A stretch of 64,000 nucleotides of DNA from assembly GCA_029207755.1 (NCBI GenBank), contig JARCOQ010000003.1:98286646-98350645 (forward strand). Direction: 5' to 3'. The first letter of the stretch is position 1. Every line of letters begins with the position of its first letter. A model generated the notes under the pieces. It was given only the letters and a program-made list of their open reading frames with translations, was not told the DNA's origin and made no database searches. Shown one piece after another: positions 36,763 to 48,244 of the stretch. The position numbers and the translations under genes were made by a program. Origin of the DNA: Chamaea fasciata. Lineage: Eukaryota; Chordata; Aves; Passeriformes; Sylviidae.

Positions 36763-39700
36763 TCAACCTGTCACAGTATGAAGATGTTTCCAAACTGCAT
36801 GGAGAACACTGTCAGGGTAGGAATAAACCACATCTGAAAAGGTAAGAGTTTCTATTTTTCTTGTTTAACCATATAATTACAAACAGGAGAAAAGGGGTAT
36901 TAGACATACATGAGATTTTGCTGTTTCATAAATGCTTTTCTTCACCTTCCCACATGCACAGTAGGTATCCAACTATATTTTAGTCATCTACCCTTCAGCT
37001 TGTGAGGAACAGTAAACCAGTCTTACTGTTCTGAAAATGAATGGGTAGACCCACTAACGTTAGACAGACCTTGGCTAATGTAGACCAGAAACAATAAAAG
37101 TCCATGCAATTTACTGCTGGTTTAATGAAACATATTCACACTGAAGAAATGCTACTTCTTTTCTTTTACCGGCTCCACTCACTTTATTACACAATCTTCT
37201 GTGCCTGTGTCGTTAAATCCACCAACTTTCTGGACCATAGCCTCTACAGACATCTTCCCTTGGTTAATGAATATCTTCCAGACAACATTCATTTTATTGA
37301 CATCCATAAAAGTCCAGGGTTATTTGCCTTGCAAAAGTTAGATTTTATTGGCTGTGTATGCTTCAGTTAGTTAATTAAGAAGTAACCAGCAACAGCCTTG
37401 GCTTATCTTGATTTTGAGAACTTTGTCTGGGTCAATTTTTAGTGCTTTAACACGTCAGTTTAGCATGATTCTTTTCCTGCACATTTTTCCATAGCCTAAA
37501 AATCATTTACTATTATTTCTTTTCTATTCTAATCATGCCTGAAGGTTCATACTCAACTGTGCATCTCGTATGTCTTCCAATACCATGACAAAAAAGGTCC
37601 ATGCTTTCCAGAAGCTCACAATACAAGAAAGTGGCAGTAAAAATTATATTATTAATGAAACATTAACTGATAAGGTGACCTCCTCATAAATAAAATTTAG
37701 AGCCTATAGAAAAGCCACAGAAATCAGAAAAAAGTTTGAGGGCTTTTCTTCTGCCTTCTATGTTAATAGACATCAAATGTTAAATGGATTTCAAATCTTG
37801 TAAAGAAAGTTCATAATGCTGTATCTAAAAAACAGCAAGCATGTTTTAGGCATTAAATATAATTTGTTTGGTGAGGGTTTTTCCTCCCATATTGGGTTTA
37901 TTCACACCTCTGAGTATTCACATATTGATGATCAAACAAGCCTGGTAACAAAGCTCAGCCTTATTGAGTCTTTATGGTGTTCATTCAGTGATCAAGAGAC
38001 TGAACTAAACAGTCATTTTTGATGGTTGCTTGTGATTACTATGTGATGTCATTTCAGGATCAGGCCTCCAGGAAGCTCATTCCTCTCCTTCAGGTGCAGT
38101 GCAGGTGATGAGCAGGACTGGGATTTTTGCTTCAGCCAAGGGCCAGGGCCAGTGTCTGAAGACAGAAAACCTGTTTGTGGCAGAGACATTTGCTAGTGAA
38201 CCACAGTGGGACACAGCAGATACCCATGCAGGATGAGGGTGATCTATTCATCAAGTGTTTCCAAAGCGCACAGGTGAACAGGAAAATATTTGTGATTCAA
38301 AAATGTTTTCTGACAGTGCAGAAGAAAATACCCTTGAACACATTTAACAGCACATTTTTAGCAGCTTTTCCATTTGTAACTCCCATCCATATGCAAAATG
38401 AAGGGCCATTTTCTATCCCTATAAGGTATATAATGGAATATTTGTCTGTTAAGCAGGTGACCCTTTTGCAGATACTTCTTGAACAAGGGTATTATATACT
38501 GCATGAAATCCTTCATATTCTTTACAATATATATTTTGTATAAGGCTCATGGAGTAAAAGCAGAGGACATAGGACACATTCAAAACTCTCCTCTAAAACA
38601 CATGGTCCATGGTGTTCTGTGCAGTCCCTACTGCACTATTTTCCCTAGCCCATTTTAACCTGATGATCTTTGCAATGTAGAAATAATTCAAAGGCTTCCA
38701 TCATATCAATCTTTTTCTTATTATTACCTCTTTATAATAAAAAAGTACATTTGCTGACCACAGTCAAAGATCTCCGTGCCTCTCCTCCTTGATTTGCTTT
38801 TGGAAAGAAGGAACAAAATCAAGCAATGGATTTTCTTGTCTATTTTACATTATTCTAATTTAGAATATTTTGTTGAAATACTGCACTGAACAGGAAGCTT
38901 CTCCGTGTCCCCTGTGGGCATTTGTGATGCACTGATATACATGCTAAAGAAAGATTTTTGTTCCACATGGACCATGGCTTCAAAAATAGCAACATCTCTT
39001 GCAATACAAAAGGTGCATTGCTCAGAGGGGATGTTCTGCAGTCAATCTGATGGCTTCTGTGACCTTTTTCAAGGAGATGAGGAAGATCATAAGACCTATG
39101 CATTGCCCTCTTGGTCCCCAGTCTCAGAGCTGTCAGTGCCTTGGTGAAAGCTGTAGCTGCACATACTTCCCTTGTAGCAGTTGCTATCTGACACAAAAGA
39201 TGACTTTGAAGACAGAGCCAGGCCAGCCACGGTGCCAAATCAGCACAGGGATGAATAAAATTTTACACTGATAACTGTGTTCTGATAATTACAACGATTA
39301 AAATATTTCCTGAATTTATCATTAGAAAAAGTAAGTCTAAAAATAATGATTCTTGCATGCAGTGGTCCAGAATTTTAAAAGGTAGCATAAAAATCCCAGC
39401 AATCATTGTGCATTGAGAGTGAAAGCTGTTTAATGTCTAGGAAGAACAGCTAAGACATCTGGGTTGTTTTCTAAGCTCTGCCACAGATTTTTTGCATCTC
39501 CTGGGGCTGGCTACTTAAACTGCAGAAAACTGCTCAGCAGCTGCAGCCTGCAGCGTGCTTTGGAGCCCTGGACCTTCACTCACTAAGAATAGGGATCCAG
39601 CTGGGCCACACTGGGGCTCTCTTATGGCCTTCAGGGGAAGAGGAGATTTCATTGTCCCACACAGCTTGGAGTGAAAGCAAAGAAATCATCCAGAACCTGG

Positions 39701-40529
39701 GCAAAGTGTGCATAAGCTTTCCCAGTACTGACCTCATCTAATACAAGGATAGAGGAGAGGAAAGATGGGAAAGGCAATATGAAGAAAAAAAGATAGAAAG
39801 AAGAAAAGATGGGAAAATCTCCAGCGCCAGTAGGTCCTAAAGCAATTAAAGTCTTCATATGAAAATGACTGTAAAAATACAAAGAATTATTGTCTTTATA
39901 TACACAATGCGTATATACACAAGGTGTTACTGTGTCTTTGTGGGTTATGCTAAGGGAAGACTGTGTTGGCTGAAACACATCAGGAACCAATGCTAAAGAG
40001 TGGCTTACTTAATTTGGGATGCTGAAAAATATAATAAGCAATAATGTACCATCAGAAAATTCCCTTCCTTCACTTGCTTGCTTGAACTGTGCCCCCAAAA
40101 CCTGTACAGAGGTCTGAGTAGTGTCTTGGATTCTGACATTTCCGAACTTTTAACTGACAGAGAGCAGAAATGCCACTGGAAAAAGGAGCATCAACAGATG
40201 AGAGAGGAATACAGGTAATTAGGCCTTCACCCTGACACATTTCCCCAGGGAAGCAGGCTCAGTGAAGTCAGAAATGTTGCTTGAGCAGGGTCTAAGACCC
40301 CAGTGCAGAAAGCATTTAAACAAGGTGCTTTTGATTTGAACAAGACTTGACCAGATACTTAAGTGCAGTTTGATGAACTGATGCTTGATGAATGATTGCA
40401 GAATCAGACCTTTACATTATTCAGTTCAAAGCTGCTTTTAAAGACCCTTCACTTCAATGTTTATAATGCTCTCTTCTAGAAACATAACTATTCAATATAA
40501 ACCTTGATTTTTTTTTTTTTCTTTACAGT

Positions 40530-40690
40530 GGCATTAACTCCTGAAAATAAATTAATTAGTTGCTAATTTTCACTCTGTAAAAATGTGTTGACACAAGGAG
40601 AATAATAAACAGCGGTTGGGTCAGATAAATAGTGAAGCATTTACCTGACCCCAAGCCATTATTATAATTAGCTTCCTCTGACACATTACC
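40530..40690. promoter_or_regulatory. Candidate noncoding regulatory element
   Basis: Holds ATTAATTAG (about 40551), a perfect inverted pair GGGTCAG (40618-40624) / CTGACCC (40645-40651) and ATAATTAGC (about 40664-40672). The inverted GGGTCA/TGACCC resembles nuclear-receptor half sites, but the 22-bp spacing is wider than standard response elements. This is inferred from motif density only. Confidence 0.25.
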
Positions 40691-42008
40691 GTGTGTTCTT
40701 CAATCTACCACTCACCAAACATCCAAAAGGACATCCACACAAGAGCACCAGTTCACAGTTTCTGGCGTATTGAGAAGTGCTTTCTGTCCCATAAACAGCA
40801 TAGCGGAATGCAGTGTTAAGTATTTCCAAGTCTTTAAGCACTGTGGATATGGCTGTTCTTTCAAGGTTTACTGGGGGTTTTTTTAAGCATCATTTTACAG
40901 TAGAGTTGGACATTCAATTTTCTGGCAGAACAAATGAAAAACACCTCAGGAGTAAGAACAGCAACAAATATCCAGCACTCATACAGAACTGCACCCACAG
41001 TGGAATCCTACAAGCCAACTGTGTATCGTGCTTATTGCCCTTTGTCATGAATTTCCTCTTATTTGAATATCTGGCAGTATTATGGATGAAAAAAAAAAAG
41101 ATTCAATTTAAAGAAGATTATCAGCTGTTCTGAGTTTTTGAGTCGAATGCCAGATCTTTCCAGTTTTCACTATAAAATACAAACAGGTTATTTTTATAAT
41201 CTGAAGAATTCTGGATTGGTTTTTTCTCTTTTTTTAAACAAAGGAATACATGATGTCATGGACAAACAAATATTGTGTTTAGTTTGTTTCTAATAACGGA
41301 CACATTTTTAAAGTAAGGATAACAGGAAAAAAGAAAGATAAAAGGAAAAAAAGATGAAGTTAGTGTTGAATGAATTAATAGCAGGCAGGTGGCTGGGTGG
41401 GTGTCATGGCAGATAAACACTGAGATGAAGCCAAGGTAATTATAATTATAATCTGGCTAGTAATGCTGTCAGCTGAGGGTGTATAAAAACCTCGGTAAGT
41501 TAATACAGAGATGATCAGATCAACCTCCTTCCTGCCTGATCCCACAAAACACAATCTCATATATTCAAACTGACATTTTATGCATTTTTATTTTCAGAAT
41601 ATTTCATGTATGTTTTAAGAGAGCAATTCTGTTGTAACCAGAGTTTAACCAACTTTCCACTCTCCTCATGAAATCCTGGAAAACATGACTATGTAATCAG
41701 CTGAGTCTCTCCTGACCTCCATGTTTTGCTGGACAGAATTCACCACTTTCTATCATTCTCTTTCGCAGGCTTTCTCTCCCCACTGTGCTATTCACGGGGG
41801 TATAAAATGCTCAGGCAAACAGAAGTCAATGGCAGATGTGTCGGCAGCACTTCTTTCTGCAATTTTACTAAATGGATGTAGTCCATAAAAGCAGCCTTAA
41901 TTAATGGAAACATTTTAAAGGCACTTATAATAAGCTGGGAAAACAGTTGCCAATAGCAAACTTTATTAACAAAGAATGTTTAAAAATTATGTTCCTGAAG
42001 GTGACAAA

Positions 42009-42013
42009 AGATT
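42009..42013. repeat. Target-site duplication, left copy (AGATT)
   Basis: Identical to 43062-43066, immediately beyond the other end of the LTR. Confidence 0.9.
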
Positions 42014-43061
42014 TGTGGTGGGTTGACCTTGGCTGGATGCCATATGCCCACCAAAACTGCTTTATTACTTGCCTTCCTCAGCTAGGCAGAGGAGAGAAAG
42101 TATAATGAAAGGCTCATGGGTCAAGATAAGGGCAAGGAGAGATCACTCACCAGTGACCACCATTGGCAAAACAGACTTCACATGGGGAAATTAGTTTAAT
42201 TTATTACAAATCAAACCATGGAGAAATAAACCCATATCTTATAACACCTTTCCCCCAACCCTCCCTTTTTCTCAGGATCATCTTCTCTCCTGATTTCTCT
42301 GCCTCCTCCAGCGCAGCAGCATAGTGGGACAGGAAGAGGGCTGTGGTCAGTTCATCACATGGTGTCCTTTCAGCCCCTTCCTTCTCCACAGGAGGACTCC
42401 TCATGCTCTTCCACTGCTCCAGCATGAGATCCACCCCACAAGAGACAATCCCCGCACACTTCCCTCATGTGAGTCTTTCCCATGGGCTACAGTTCTTTAT
42501 GAACTGCTCCAGCATGGGTCCCTTTCATGGGGTGCACTCCTGCAGGAACAGGCTGCTCCAGAGGGTCCCAAGTCCTATCAGCAAACCTGTTCCAACAGGA
42601 GTCTTCTCCAGTTCAGGCTTCCCATGGGGTCACACCCTCCTTCAGGCATCCCCTTCTCCATGGGCTGCAGGTGAATCTGAATCTCCATGGGCTCCATCCT
42701 GAACCTACATGGGCTGCAGGGGCACAGCCTGTCTCACTCAGCTCTGGCACCTCAAGCAGCTTGTCCCCCTCCTTCTGCACTGACCTTGGGGAATATTGGG
42801 TTGTTGTCTCACATATTCTCACTCATTCCTCCAGCAGCTGTTGCACCCCAGTTTGGTGGGTTTTTCTCCCACTTCTTGATTCTGTCATCCCCAGGCTCCA
42901 CTGCCATCCCTGATGGGCTCAACCTTGGCCAGCAGTGGGTCTGTCTTGGAGATAGTGGTCATGGGCTCTGCCAGACATGGGGAGGCTTCTGGCAGCTTCT
43001 CACAGAAGCCACCCCTGTAGCCTCCACCTCTACCAAAACTTTGGCATACAAACCCAATACA
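42014..43061 (-). mobile_element. Solo LTR of an endogenous retrovirus (1048 bp), minus strand
   Basis: On the plus strand it starts TGTGGTGGGTT (42014) and ends AACCCAATACA (43061), which are imperfect inverted termini. AGATT duplications flank it on both sides. The sense is minus: AATAAA reads on the minus strand at 42205-42200, near that strand's 3' end. The middle (about 42405-42730) contains degenerate repeats of 'ctgctccagcatgggtcc' and 'catggggt/catgggctgcag'. These leave overlapping antisense open frames of up to about 158 codons that are not genes. No gag, pol or env remains, so this is a recombination-derived solo LTR. From memory it matches an ERVL-type LTR widespread in neoavian birds. 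Confidence 0.93.
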
Positions 43062-43066
43062 AGATT
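43062..43066. repeat. Target-site duplication, right copy (AGATT)
   Basis: Matches 42009-42013 exactly. A 5-bp duplication fits ERV3/ERVL-like integration. Confidence 0.9.
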
Positions 43067-44262
43067 TTATGTGAACAGCATTTTGAAATGGTATTTCTAT
43101 TCAAATACCATAAAAATCTTGTGGGACTCACGTTTGGGACATGGCATGTTTTCTGGAGGATGAAACTGAGACAGGACAGCTTTCCTCCTCCTGTGTGACA
43201 GGCAGAAAATGCTTTTACTGTGTCTCAAGAGTCTTTTATTATTTAGAGACCTGAACCTGAAAGGTGCTGAGTGCTCTCAGCTCTCATTGACTTCAGTGTC
43301 ACCCAGTCCTCAGTTAGCTTCAATGGGATCTGAGGGAACATCACATCCCATAGCAGATGTATACCCCACAGAGCATCTCCTCGAGCACACCCCAAATACA
43401 GAAACACCAAGGCTGCAATTCGGGTTCAACAGAGCTCTTAGGTATATGCTTAAGTGTCTCCTTAGCCTAACGCTCCTCAGCAGGATTTAGCAACATGTCT
43501 TAAAAGTAATATTTGTTTAAATACCTTACCTTCTTGAAAGAAGATGGCAGACTTTTTTATTTTCTGTGAAAGATGTGACAATATGTTCTTCTAAGTAATA
43601 AGTAATATTTTTTAAAAAAATGAAAAAAAAACCACATAGTAAAATATATTCTCAGCAGGCAAATAACCTGAACAAACCTCTTGTCATTTTCTAAGCCATT
43701 ACAATCTATTTTTGCTGACACACTTTGCCTTGTTTTGTTGTGGCAGGCATCCTCATGGAGAAATTGAATAAGCCCCATGCTCCTGCTGTACCAAAGGAAA
43801 GGTCTTTCCTTAGGAAAATGCCCCCTCACACACCATCTGACACTGGCTTTCCAATCAAATATAAGAAGTAAAGCAAACTGTCCGCACTATCTGTGATAAA
43901 GTCCCTTTAATTCTTCAAACACTTCTCTGTAAAATGTGGCTATGAGTAATAGCCACACATTTTGCTACATTTGTATATTAGAGCTGTTTTCTTTCATTGC
44001 TGATTGAGACAGAATCATTGTATTATTAACCCAGAGAAGTTCTCTGAGCTTTTTAATTCCAGAATAATGAAACTCATTGGAACTTGGCGGCATTGAGTCT
44101 TGCTGACTAATCACTGGCATTGGCTAATGGCAATTTTTAATCAAATCTTATTATTAAATCAGAATATAAAAGATTTAGAAAATGCAAGGTTGCTGCTAGA
44201 GGTCATTAGTCATGAGCACAAGAAGTAATCAATACAATTATGGTTGCTGGAATTGTGTTGGA

Positions 44263-44281
44263 TGGGCCAGGTGGCGCAGAG
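44263..44281 (+). promoter_or_regulatory. CTCF-like core
   Basis: CCAGGTGGCGCAG carries the AG-G-T-GGCGC core of the CTCF motif and differs at one position from CCAGGGGGCGC. The upstream CCA half is not matched. It lies in a locally CpG-enriched stretch. Confidence 0.3.
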
Positions 44282-46389
44282 TGATAATGGTTTACCCTTT
44301 CACCCCGGGTGTCCTGCTCGCATCGTAGATAACAGTGAGTCTGCTGCCTCCAATCTAATCTCTGGTAGATGCTTGGACGTGCAGAAACCATTAAAAGGAA
44401 TTCAACAAAGTGGGCTGAATTCAATTCTTGGTCACACTGGCGTAAATTTTCAGTGAAGTTATTCCATGTTTATTCTTGTCCCATTGCAAGTTTTTTAGCA
44501 GTCTCTTTTAAAACTAAGATATTGTTTAGGGTAATAGGGATGAGATGGAAATGCTCATTTTACAACGCCGTCAGCAGCCTAACCAACTCTTACTCACTGT
44601 AGTGCCAGAATGAAGTAATAAAAATCAAGTCATTGAAGATTTATACTAAAGCTAATGAGTGCAGAGCTGTTTGTTAGGCAATTTCTTGCAGTTCCTTTCT
44701 GTCATGAGAATGTGATACTGAGGTTGCCTTATTTTCTTTGTCTTACAAATGTATTTAAGAAAGAATCCTCAGGAAGAAAAAGAGGGCTAAAAATTTTGAA
44801 ACTTTAGGTAGCAGGTGGAGCTAGAAGCAATCTGTGAAAATGTTACACTTCACCCTAATAAATTCTTTTATCTCTAAACGGTGAGATGGCACAAGAAAAG
44901 TTACACTACCTGTAAATCTGACCCTACTAACAAATGTTCAAGCAAAAATATTACCATCCATAAGCATTTTCTTTCCAAGAGACATGTGTTTCTTTATCTC
45001 CTTTTGACAAAATTATTGGTTCAACTCCAATCTTAGAAAATTTTTTAAAGGATTTCACACATGCATCTGCCTGGGCAAGGGGTGCTGGTCTCCTACCCCT
45101 CTCATCAGAGAACATTGAAAAATGCTTGACTACCAGCACAGATTGATGTCTGGGGCATTCACACATCAAGAGTATTACCTTCTTTGGGAATTGCAAAATT
45201 TCCTTTAATATTTATTTTGGAGTCATAAAATATCATTAGTTTCACTTTGTGTCATTGTATTCCTTGCATTCATCTATATATCTACCCTCTAATGCAAACA
45301 AAAGCAAATTCCAGCACTGTAAAAATCCTGTGTTCATATGAAGGTGAGATTTCCTTACAAAAGCCCCACGGGCCAAAATAAGTACACTACTGATTTTTTC
45401 TTACTTTTTTGCAAACTGTGAAAATATCTCCTTTTTATAGATAATGTTTCATCCTGTGAACCTTCATATATGTATGAATAAGAAATAAAACTTCACACAA
45501 GCTAACTAACTACCAACCATATAGACATAATTGCTTTTGGAAATATTGTACTTGAAGACATTTTCATGTCAGCTGTATGTGTTTGAGTATCATCATAACA
45601 TGGTGTTTACACCAGATTAATACCATATGCTGTGTGGGAATTATGTCAGGTTATAAATGGAAATACAGTATAATATCTGAAATTCAGGAGTGCTTTAGAA
45701 TCTGATTTCTGTTAAAGTGCTGCTATTCTAGAAGAACATAAGTTTGAATAACATTACTTTTGATTTACACCAGTATAGTGTGGATAGAAACCCATTCCAG
45801 CTGCTTTAAATTTTGTTAAACAAGCGCTAAAATTATCACCAATTAAAACTGTTTGTACACACTGCTAGTGGATTCATGACCTCATTAACACAGTCAGGAG
45901 TGCTGCCACAGAATCATGGTGAGACCTCAGATCTGATGAGAGTCATTTTTCTGGCTTTTCTTCTCCCAAAATGATGCCACATCTCCTCTAGGCCTCTTGT
46001 TAGTCCTGTCAACACATTTTAGCTCAAAGCTGAAATCATTTCTTTAATCTGCACTTTGCTCACTGCCTAAGTAATTTAACTGTTGTCGAGCAGGTCAGGA
46101 TTAGGAATAAGAGTACAAAATACAAAAGTGGGGAAAGGTGAGGGCTGTTTAGAACACAGCAGAAGTGAGCCTAAACAGAAAGCAGTTAAAAACAGAAAAG
46201 AAAGGCAAATTAAGGAGCAGAGCCAGAGTACCAAACCCAGTAAAGTCCAAGAGAGCTTTCCACAGATTTTAATCAGACCCCCTGAGAATGACAGAGAGGA
46301 GAATAATGAAGGACGTTGAGAGAGATGGCATCATTATGGTAGAAGGGCTTAGCAAAGGGAGAGAGGATGCTGACAGCAAGTGAAGGTTT

Positions 46390-46660
46390 ACCAAGGGAGC
46401 ACCTTCGCACACTGCCGAGGAAGAGGCAGCGGGCTCCTTCCTGGGCTGAGACAACCAGCTTCAGGAGCCAAACTGCCACATTAAGTCAGCATCGTGTTCC
46501 AGTCTCGGGTCTGCTCTCCATGGTGCTCATTATCCGCAACCCCAGCACAGTGCTCGGGCTCCCACGTGGAGAGGCTTCCCAGCGAGCCAGGGCAGCCTAG
46601 GGGCAGAGCAGGAGTAGAGCTGGGTCACCCCCGTGTCTCTGCAGACCTGACCCACCTTTG
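46390..46660. other. GC- and CpG-enriched patch
   Basis: About ten CpG dinucleotides in 270 bp, where the surrounding kilobases have very few. Includes a CACGTG E-box at 46563-46568. It could be a small CpG island or a regulatory element. The short open frames on both strands do not resemble known proteins. Confidence 0.4.
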
Positions 46661-47218
46661 TTTCACATTCAGGCTGCTCAAAATTAGGCAAACACATGAT
46701 CCCTTGGACAGCTTCTTAAATTCATACTCAACTTCTTCTGAGCCGACCACATTACTCAGGTCAGCAGATTGGAAAAAAAGAAAAAAAAAACAGAAAATGC
46801 CCTGAGTTTAAGTAATATTACATTATTAAATGTACAACATTATATGAGAAGCTTTCAGAAAATTGCAGTATCTGATAGCACAAAAATAAAAGGTATATGG
46901 GTTCCTCAGAAAAAAAAATTCAGGTCTAAATGTAATTTTTAATTTAGAGTGGATATGCATGCTAGCATCATAGCTTCTCATGTAAGGACTAAAGCATCTT
47001 CTAGATATTCCATGGAATGCTTTCTGTGTGCTGCAGTAAGTTCTCCCATGCATTTTCCACTAAAACAAATTCATGTTATTCACTCAAATGTTATTTAACT
47101 CTCTTAGGGATGACAGATTGCCATTTTGATTAAAAATTTAAGGGTTTGCTGCTGATTTGACCCTGATTCATACACTGAGTAGGACGTGATATCTTTCGTG
47201 CTGATCTAGTTCCAAGAA

Positions 47219-47270
47219 GATTTAAATATATATGTATTTATATATATATAAAACATATATATATAAAAAA
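47219..47270. repeat. (TA)n-rich microsatellite
   Basis: Alternating TA runs interrupted by short A or T stretches, for example 'tttatatatatataaa'. Likely polymorphic and able to extrude as a hairpin. Confidence 0.9.
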
Positions 47271-47585
47271 CCTATGTTGGAGGATTGCATGTAGAAGGAG
47301 AGCATTAACTCTGTCTTTACACGGGACCTATTAATATGAAAATTATTGTAATATGATTAACGGCTCCCCTTAACACCAAAGAGAGTGAGTCTTGAGAGAT
47401 TATTCTGCAAGATGATAACATTTCCCTATCCAGTTTGTAACCCTAGGGAAAACTGAAAAAATATGGATTTTGACTTGAACAATAATGAAATGGTAAGTGA
47501 TATAGCTTTGCTGTCTTATAATGACTGTATTAATTTGCAAGCTGTAGTGCTAAACCAGAATAGAGGTGCTCGAGGAGATATGCCT

Positions 47586-47599
47586 GTTATCTAGGCAAC
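47586..47599 (+). promoter_or_regulatory. RFX X-box-like site
   Basis: GTTATCTAGGCAAC fits the X-box layout GTNRCC-spacer-RGYAAC with one mismatch in the left half. It sits in a stretch (about 47560-47700) without repeat character. Known role of the family: RFX factors bind such sites, often at ciliary genes. Activity here is unproven. Confidence 0.35.
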
Positions 47600-48190
47600 A
47601 GTTAATATGATGAAAATGCTATTTAGAAGCAGCTCCGTATTTTTATCATAAATATAACTTTAATTCCTTGAGAGTCCTCATAAAGTCCTGGTAGGATGTA
47701 ATAAATGCAACATAATCTAAAAGAGAAGACTGTCATTTATAACCATTCCCAATATTAGTTATGGATCTTTTAAAGTTTAAAAGCACTTTCTGTAAGAGAA
47801 TCTGTCTTATATATTCTACCCAATATTGCTTCCCCAGTTTAGAAAAATGACTCAACTGTGATAAAGAGATTCAATTTTTACCTTTTGCTTGCTTTTTTGA
47901 GTTAGCATGGCAGACCTTATCTATTAATTTGCCAGGGAGAATTTCTCTTCAATGATGCTCTTTTCCCCAAAACTGAAAGTCTTTTAAATTTTAATTTTAG
48001 TGGGGAAGGAAGTACTCCACAAGCAAATGACAAAATGGAACTATATACAGACTGGTGCTTTATCACCTTTCATCAGGCTGGAAGTGCAAAGCTTCTGTGA
48101 ATGCAATTCTCTTACAATTGTCAGAATTTTATATTGCTGATATTTATATATGACTAGGCTGAATAAGTCTTTTTATTCACTGGTGAGGCT

Positions 48191-48244
48191 GTCTTGTCCA
48201 GCTTTCATGTCATGTTTACTGAAGCTGAACTTAATTGACAAGAC
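48191..48244 (+). other. Inverted repeat able to form a bulged 14-bp stem
   Basis: GTCTTGTC (48191-48198) pairs with GACAAGAC (48237-48244). The directly adjoining CAGCTT (48199-48204) pairs with AAGCTG (48222-48227), leaving a 17-nt loop and a one-sided 9-nt bulge. No microRNA or known RNA family is recognised. A RUNX-like AACCACA follows at about 48249. Confidence 0.4.

Larger units (their letters stand above)
35876..42008. other. Single-copy noncoding DNA
   Basis: Apart from the CT-rich tract at 36720-36762 and the T run at 40508-40520, no repeat is clear. A scrap at about 37600-37630 ('tttccagaagctcacaataca') may derive from the ancient 'gaagagcttacaatct' repeat. A 107-codon frame at 36063-36386 and a 122-codon frame at 38175-38543 have no recognisable domains or splice context. 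Confidence 0.4.
43067..47218. other. Single-copy noncoding DNA with candidate conserved elements
   Basis: Contains ancient-repeat-like scraps near 43285-43335 ('cattgacttcagtgtcaccc', 'agcttcaatgggatctgagg') and 44410-44465 ('cacactggcgtaaattttcagtgaag'). It also has a CpG-richer block at 44260-44400 and a GC-rich patch at 46390-46660. No exon is supported. Confidence 0.4.

Noticed and set aside
42324..43163. Overlapping plus-strand open frames of 116-158 codons rich in Pro, Ser and His
   Set aside because: They run antisense through the solo LTR and owe their openness to its GC-rich internal repeats. No viral or host protein is encoded there.
44265..44335. Possible tRNA-like segment ('ggtggcgcagagtgataa...')
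   Set aside because: A weak A-box resemblance only. There is no B box (GGTTCRANNCC), and no cloverleaf can be drawn.
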